Under the pieces are notes generated by a model. The model searched no databases. It was given only the letters and a program-made list of their open reading frames with translations, and was not told where the DNA came from. A DNA stretch of 64,000 bases from Parabacteroides sp. PM6-13 (GTDB lineage Bacteria; Bacteroidota; Bacteroidia; Bacteroidales; Tannerellaceae). A program made the position numbers and the translations under genes. The stretch lies in NCBI RefSeq assembly GCF_029892605.1, contig NZ_JARXWF010000004.1, positions 186,001 through 250,000 of the forward strand, given 5' to 3'. Below, one piece after another: positions 60,528 through 64,000 of the stretch. Positions within the stretch are counted from its first letter, which is position 1. The number at the start of each line of letters is the position of its first letter.

Positions 60528-60754
60528 TCTTTATGATTCTTTCGGAACAGCTCTCTGACATCTTCTTCAATTCCGACTAATATCTCTTCAGCGGTCATAG
60601 CTCCTTTCAGTGCCAGATCCGGTTCTACCACACCTTTCCCGGTCAGAACAAAGGTCTCCGTTTTCCCACGCTGGATAATTACTTTTTGAGTTTTAGCTAT
60701 ATCCAGGTATTTTTCCATATTATTACGCAATTCTGCGGAGGTGATGACTATCAT
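60524..60754 (-). CDS. Phd/YefM-type antitoxin
   Basis: Small 76-residue protein, starting MIVITSAELRNNMEKYLDIA, the usual Phd/YefM opening. The fold binds DNA and the toxin's active face and normally represses the operon. An ATG at 60772 would add MPNLTN and is possible but the shorter form fits the family. It is followed immediately by the toxin gene. Confidence 0.75.
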   Translation of the reverse strand: MIVITSAELRNNMEKYLDIAKTQKVIIQRGKTETFVLTGKGVVEPDLALKGAMTAEEILVGIEEDVRELFRKNHKE

Positions 60755-60803
60755 ATTGGTTAAGTTTGGCATAGTTATCTGTCTCTATGCGTTTGTAAAA
60801 ATA

Positions 60804-60834
60804 CAAAAAAAGTGATTGAAAAACAATCACTTTT
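60804..60834 (-). terminator. Terminator of the DUF2807 operon
   Basis: Minus strand: AAAAGTGATTG, loop TTTTT, CAATCACTTTT then TTTT. It ends transcription from 60865 onward before the toxin-antitoxin operon. Confidence 0.85.
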
Positions 60835-60864
60835 GTTTGTTTCTGTATTATAAGGCGACTCTTT

Positions 60865-61671
60865 CTAATCCTCCACCTTCCGAATGGAACCTGAACCGAT
60901 GATGTTGCGGGTGATATTCGCCGGGTTTCCTTTATAACGGACTTTTCCGCTGCCGACTGCGTTGACATCGATATTTTGAGAAACGGTGGCTTCGATGTTT
61001 CCACTGCCGGCGACATTGCATTTCAAGTCGTCAATCTGGAGGTCGAAAGCTCGTATCTTGCCGCTGCCGGCCACCTCGATATTGGCCTTTCTGGCCTCTC
61101 CTCCGATATGCATGGTGCCGCTACCGGCAATTTCGCCTCTGAATTGATCACAGTAAACATCCGGGGCATTCAATGTTGTGCTACCGGCAATATTTACGCC
61201 TAACCGAACCACGGTCACCTTCTCCTTCAGGTTGATTCGTCCGCTACCGGCCAGTTCGAAAATTAATTGATCCGCCGTGAGGGGGCTCTCGGCATTAAAC
61301 TCCGCACTTCCCGCCATCTCCACCTTTCTCAGGGCGGTCGAGTTCGTCAGGATAAGGAATTCCGTCGGACGGAAATTGCAATTGTTTCGGTAAGGATGCT
61401 TCGGCTTGATAAGCAAAGTACCATCTTCATCTGTCCGGAACTCATACATCTCGTATATATTCTGGTCCGTCTTTACCTGCAGAAAAGGAGGCTCATCTGA
61501 CTGGGTGTAACGAACGGTGATATGCCCACTGGCCGCTTTTATCGTATGATAATCCGCTATGGAGATCGTTTCGGTAACGATATTACCGTCGCCATTCACT
61601 ACTTTCCCGGGAATACAACCGTTCAGGGCAAAGAGGAGGCCGATCAATAGGATATATATGTTTGTTTTCAT
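60865..61671 (-). CDS. DUF2807 lipoprotein (auto-transporter adhesin-head-like)
   Basis: 268-residue lipoprotein with lipobox LNGC. From about residue 25 it has repeated GSG-type turns of the DUF2807/GIN beta-solenoid: FELAGSGRINLKEKVTVVRL, EIAGSGTMHIGG, EVAGSGKIRAFDL, NVAGSGNIEAT, AVGSGKVRYKG, IIGSGSIRKVED. The family is often beside envelope-stress genes; function unknown. A neighbour of the same type lies 25 bp upstream on the same strand. Confidence 0.88.
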   Translation of the reverse strand: MKTNIYILLIGLLFALNGCIPGKVVNGDGNIVTETISIADYHTIKAASGHITVRYTQSDEPPFLQVKTDQNIYEMYEFRTDEDGTLLIKPKHPYRNNCNFRPTEFLILTNSTALRKVEMAGSAEFNAESPLTADQLIFELAGSGRINLKEKVTVVRLGVNIAGSTTLNAPDVYCDQFRGEIAGSGTMHIGGEARKANIEVAGSGKIRAFDLQIDDLKCNVAGSGNIEATVSQNIDVNAVGSGKVRYKGNPANITRNIIGSGSIRKVED

Positions 61672-61695
61672 ATGTAGATAGAGATTTTATAGGTT

Positions 61696-62472
61696 TTATT
61701 CATTCACTTTCTTCACGCGCCCGATCCCGGTTGACGACTTATCAAGCAAAACGTCGCCTTTGTATTTGATGCTTCCTACCCCCGAAGTAGAGGCCTTGAG
61801 ATGTTTGGTGGCTGTGACTTCCATATCGCCGACTCCGCTCACATGGCAGGTCAGGTTCTCCACTTCGCAATCGTACGCCCTTACCTTTCCGACACCCGAA
61901 AGGCGGTAATTCCCCTTCGTGATCTCTCCGGTCAGGAGGACATTACCCACCCCTTTGATCTCACAGGCAAAATCCTTACATGCCAATTTGTCCAGGGTGA
62001 TATCGCCAACACCGGAGATTTCGTATGCCAAGCGATCGACCGTAAGAGCCTCTTTCGCTACAAAATTCATGCAACCAATGATGTCCACATGCGATAAATC
62101 GGCTGATTGCCCCTCTATGATTAATTGGGTCGGATGGATACGGGTATTCTCTTTTGCTTTGATATACAGAACCTGATCCTTCTGTTCGACGACCAGCCAC
62201 TCCAATAGATTTTCGTCAATGGTTACCTCCAACGTGGCATTCCCTTTTGATTGGGTATAATAAAAGGTCGGAAAATGATCTTTCCGCTTTTTGAAGAGAT
62301 TACGGCCCGCGTTACCGTCGTATTCGATATTCTCCCCCAGGTAAAGCCAATTGAATTGATCGACCTGAAACGTTTTCGTCTCCATCTGCCCATTGCCCCG
62401 CTCTTTCTCTGCAGCGAAAACAGAGGGGAAAGTCATTAATAAAAGGATGATCCATGCGATAGTTGTTCTCAT
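61696..62472 (-). CDS. DUF2807 secreted protein (paralogue)
   Basis: 258 residues, signal peptide ending near FAAEKER, with the same solenoid repeats as its neighbour: SGVGDITLDKLAC, KGVGNVLLTGEIT, SGVGKVRAYDCEVE, SGVGDMEVTATK, SGVGSIKYKG, TGIGRVKKVNE. No lipobox was seen, unlike its neighbour. It is the first gene of the pair. A perfect -7 box and a palindrome lie 61-101 bp upstream. Confidence 0.86.
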   Translation of the reverse strand: MRTTIAWIILLLMTFPSVFAAEKERGNGQMETKTFQVDQFNWLYLGENIEYDGNAGRNLFKKRKDHFPTFYYTQSKGNATLEVTIDENLLEWLVVEQKDQVLYIKAKENTRIHPTQLIIEGQSADLSHVDIIGCMNFVAKEALTVDRLAYEISGVGDITLDKLACKDFACEIKGVGNVLLTGEITKGNYRLSGVGKVRAYDCEVENLTCHVSGVGDMEVTATKHLKASTSGVGSIKYKGDVLLDKSSTGIGRVKKVNE

Positions 62473-62533
62473 ACTGAATGATATTTGTTAGTCTTGTTCC
62501 CTTTTTGTAAGCCTTTTCAGACTCCTTACACGG

Positions 62534-62573
62534 CAAATATATCCAATAATAAGATACCTTGCAACGCAAGGTA
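62534..62573 (-). promoter_or_regulatory. Promoter and palindromic operator-like site of the DUF2807 operon
   Basis: Minus strand: -7 box TATATTTG at 62534-62541. The palindrome TACCTTGC-AAC-GCAAGGTA (62555-62573, 8-bp perfect arms) overlaps the -33 position (GTTG on the minus strand). A repressor site, for example for a PadR-type regulator, is inferred. Confidence 0.6.
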
Positions 62574-62685
62574 CTAACTATTAAACTAATTTAACAAGCA
62601 AATCAGTAGCTATAACAGCAAAAACCTTCCGGTTTTTGGGAGTTTTGAGACTTGTTTGTCACGCTCTTTGGGGAGGGCAAAAAAA

Positions 62686-62727
62686 ATTCTCACCCGCATG
62701 AGAATTTTTTCTCACGCGGGTGAGAAT
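62686..62727. repeat. 42-bp palindromic element, copy B
   Basis: Exact reverse complement of copy A at 42908-42949. On the minus strand it is followed by T-rich bases, so it could also terminate transcripts coming from the thioesterase gene (stop at 62737). Confidence 0.95.
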
Positions 62728-62736
62728 AAAATTTGT

Positions 62737-63144
62737 TTATTGAAAAGCTTTTTTGAGTAGCTCGTCGAAATACTCTCCCCGGGTGAGTTTTCCCTGGTCG
62801 ACAACGACGGTCTCTACCCGTCCTTTGGCGGCCAATAGCCCGTCGGGTTCGCGGTAAATATATTGATCGAACACCAGTTTAGGCCCCTCCTTCGAGATAT
62901 TCAGGCAGGAGAGGAAACGATCGCCGCTGCGCAATGAGTTTTTAAACTGAATATCGACGCGGGCGACAAAAGCATCGACCCCTTTCTCGTGCATAACGCC
63001 GAAGTTTTCGCCCAGCGACTCCAGGAATTCATGCCGGGTGTGTTCCATATAATGCTGATAGTTGGAGTTATTGACCACTCCCTGCAGGTCACATTCATAA
63101 TCCCGCACCTTGAAAGGCAATGAGAAGATAAATTCTTTTTTCAT
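62737..63144 (-). CDS. Acyl-CoA thioesterase of the YbgC/FadM type
   Basis: Hot-dog fold thioesterase, 135 residues. RDYECDLQGVVNNSNYQHYMEHTRHEFLESLG matches the YbgC/FadM active-site block in parts, with the catalytic Asp (ECDLQG) and the NNxxYxxYxExxR helix. It cleaves acyl- or 4-hydroxybenzoyl-CoA-like thioesters; the true substrate is unknown. The ATG overlaps the stop of the U32 gene by 4 bp (ATGA), so they are coupled. Confidence 0.9.
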   Translation of the reverse strand: MKKEFIFSLPFKVRDYECDLQGVVNNSNYQHYMEHTRHEFLESLGENFGVMHEKGVDAFVARVDIQFKNSLRSGDRFLSCLNISKEGPKLVFDQYIYREPDGLLAAKGRVETVVVDQGKLTRGEYFDELLKKAFQ

Positions 63145-64000
63145 TTTAGTTCTTTTCTGTTTACAGGCTCCATCTTATACAAGCGATCCGATGGCCTGAT
63201 CTTTTCTGTTGTCTTGATGGAGAAGCGCTCGCCTTTCACCGTTTCCGTGACGGGCTGCATATCGACGCGAATCTCTTCTACCGTCTGCATCAGGGCGCCG
63301 GTCGTGGGGCCGGTGATCAGTATCTCATCGCCCACCCGCAGCGATCCCGACTCCATTTCGAACTCGGCCACACTCAGTCCGCTGAAATATTTAATGCTTT
63401 TGGCGACGTAGACCTTCTTTTTCGTGGCGCCCGATCCATACACGCTGCTCCACTCGCCCAGGCGTTGCCCCAGGTAGTAACCATCCCAAAAGTCGCGGTT
63501 GAACACCGAACGGAGGCGTTCGTCCCAGCCGGCGATCTTCTCCTCGGTGAAACTGCCTTCGCAATAGGCCAATACCGCCTGCTTGTAACATTCCGTGACG
63601 ATGCGCACATATTCCGGGCCGCGGGCACGTCCCTCGATCTTAAACACCCGTACACCCGCGTCCATCATTTTATTCATGAAATGAATGGTCTTCAGGTCTT
63701 TGGGCGACATGATATATTGATTTTCTATATCCAGTTCGATATCCGAATCTTTATCTTTCACGGTGTAGCCCCGGCGGCAGATCTGTGTGCAGGCACCGCG
63801 GTTGGCCGACATATTCATCTCGTGCAGACTCAGGTAGCATTTGCCCGATACCGCCATGCACAAAGCACCATGCGCGAACATTTCGATACGGATCAACTCG
63901 CCGCGAGGCCCTTTGATCTGCTGCTCGTGGATCTGGTCGTAGATCTGTTTCACCTGTTCTAGGTTCAGCTCACGCGCCAATACCACCACATCAGCAAAAC
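63141..64000 (-). CDS. Peptidase U32 family protein, C-terminal part (TrhP/YegQ-like)
   Basis: Runs off the right edge; about 286 residues are visible and the N-terminus is missing (frame continues as FADVVVLAREL before the first in-window GTG). Family motif: FAHGALCMAVSGKCYLS then NRGACTQICRRGY, with four cysteines that could hold an iron-sulfur cluster. The YegQ/TrhP members hydroxylate U34 of tRNA using prephenate; the older name is collagenase-like peptidase. A C-terminal barrel-like region (LRVGDEILITGPTTGALMQTV) follows. Coupled to the thioesterase by a 4-bp overlap. Confidence 0.85.
   Translation of the reverse strand, partial: FADVVVLARELNLEQVKQIYDQIHEQQIKGPRGELIRIEMFAHGALCMAVSGKCYLSLHEMNMSANRGACTQICRRGYTVKDKDSDIELDIENQYIMSPKDLKTIHFMNKMMDAGVRVFKIEGRARGPEYVRIVTECYKQAVLAYCEGSFTEEKIAGWDERLRSVFNRDFWDGYYLGQRLGEWSSVYGSGATKKKVYVAKSIKYFSGLSVAEFEMESGSLRVGDEILITGPTTGALMQTVEEIRVDMQPVTETVKGERFSIKTTEKIRPSDRLYKMEPVNRKELK

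Overview
The window reads as ordinary chromosome of a Bacteroidales gut commensal, most like Parabacteroides. Many genes carry the Bacteroidota promoter pattern TTTG, 18-22 nt, TAnnTTTG. Family content points the same way: GLPGLI, six-bladed beta-propeller and NigD-like lipoproteins, a short IorA, an orphan ProDH/P5CDH pair and DUF2807 proteins. Shine-Dalgarno sequences are scarce. The genus is an inference from gene order and families, not from a search.

Layout. 1-6.5 kb, minus strand: the start of a class II ribonucleotide reductase, dnaA, an MCE lipid-transport protein with a cell-wall amidase, the rpsF-rpsR-rplI operon and tRNA-Ser. 6.6-10 kb, plus: mltG and the indolepyruvate oxidoreductase pair iorAB. 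10-13 kb, minus: proline dehydrogenase and P5C dehydrogenase. 13-14.6 kb: gene-poor, with a ~350-bp inverted repeat and a stand-alone AraC-type DNA-binding domain. 14.6-24.6 kb: a visibly A/T-richer accessory block of seven envelope genes (three beta-propeller lipoproteins, two near-identical aspartyl-protease/PDZ lipoproteins, a GLPGLI protein and a TonB-receptor-like barrel).

24.7-39.4 kb: rpsU, a Xer recombinase, hpf, four tRNAs, tuf, tRNA-Trp, secE-nusG, rplKAJL and rpoBC, with a hairpin attenuator before rpoB. 39.4-47.4 kb: two sets of ECF sigma factor plus a protein with cytoplasmic domain, one TM segment, long linker and C-terminal beta-barrel, each followed by lipoproteins (LVIVD-repeat in one, two NigD-like in the other). 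This matches the Das/Dma/NigD logic known from Bacteroides. 47.4-64 kb: a Yip1-like protein, smpB, metH, a DUF937-TM-OmpA protein, a DUF1080 lipoprotein, a META lipoprotein, an M23 endopeptidase, YccF, ZnuA and ZnuC without a permease, a sugar-nucleotide-type epimerase, a Phd/RelE-type toxin-antitoxin pair, two DUF2807 proteins behind a palindromic operator-like site, a thioesterase and a truncated U32 (TrhP-like) gene.

The best candidates for little-described biology are the paired sigma/dual-membrane modules at 39.5-47.4 kb, the protease/propeller/barrel locus at 14.6-24.6 kb, the giant inverted repeat at 13.3-13.7 kb, and a 42-bp palindromic element present as two exact inverted copies 19.8 kb apart.
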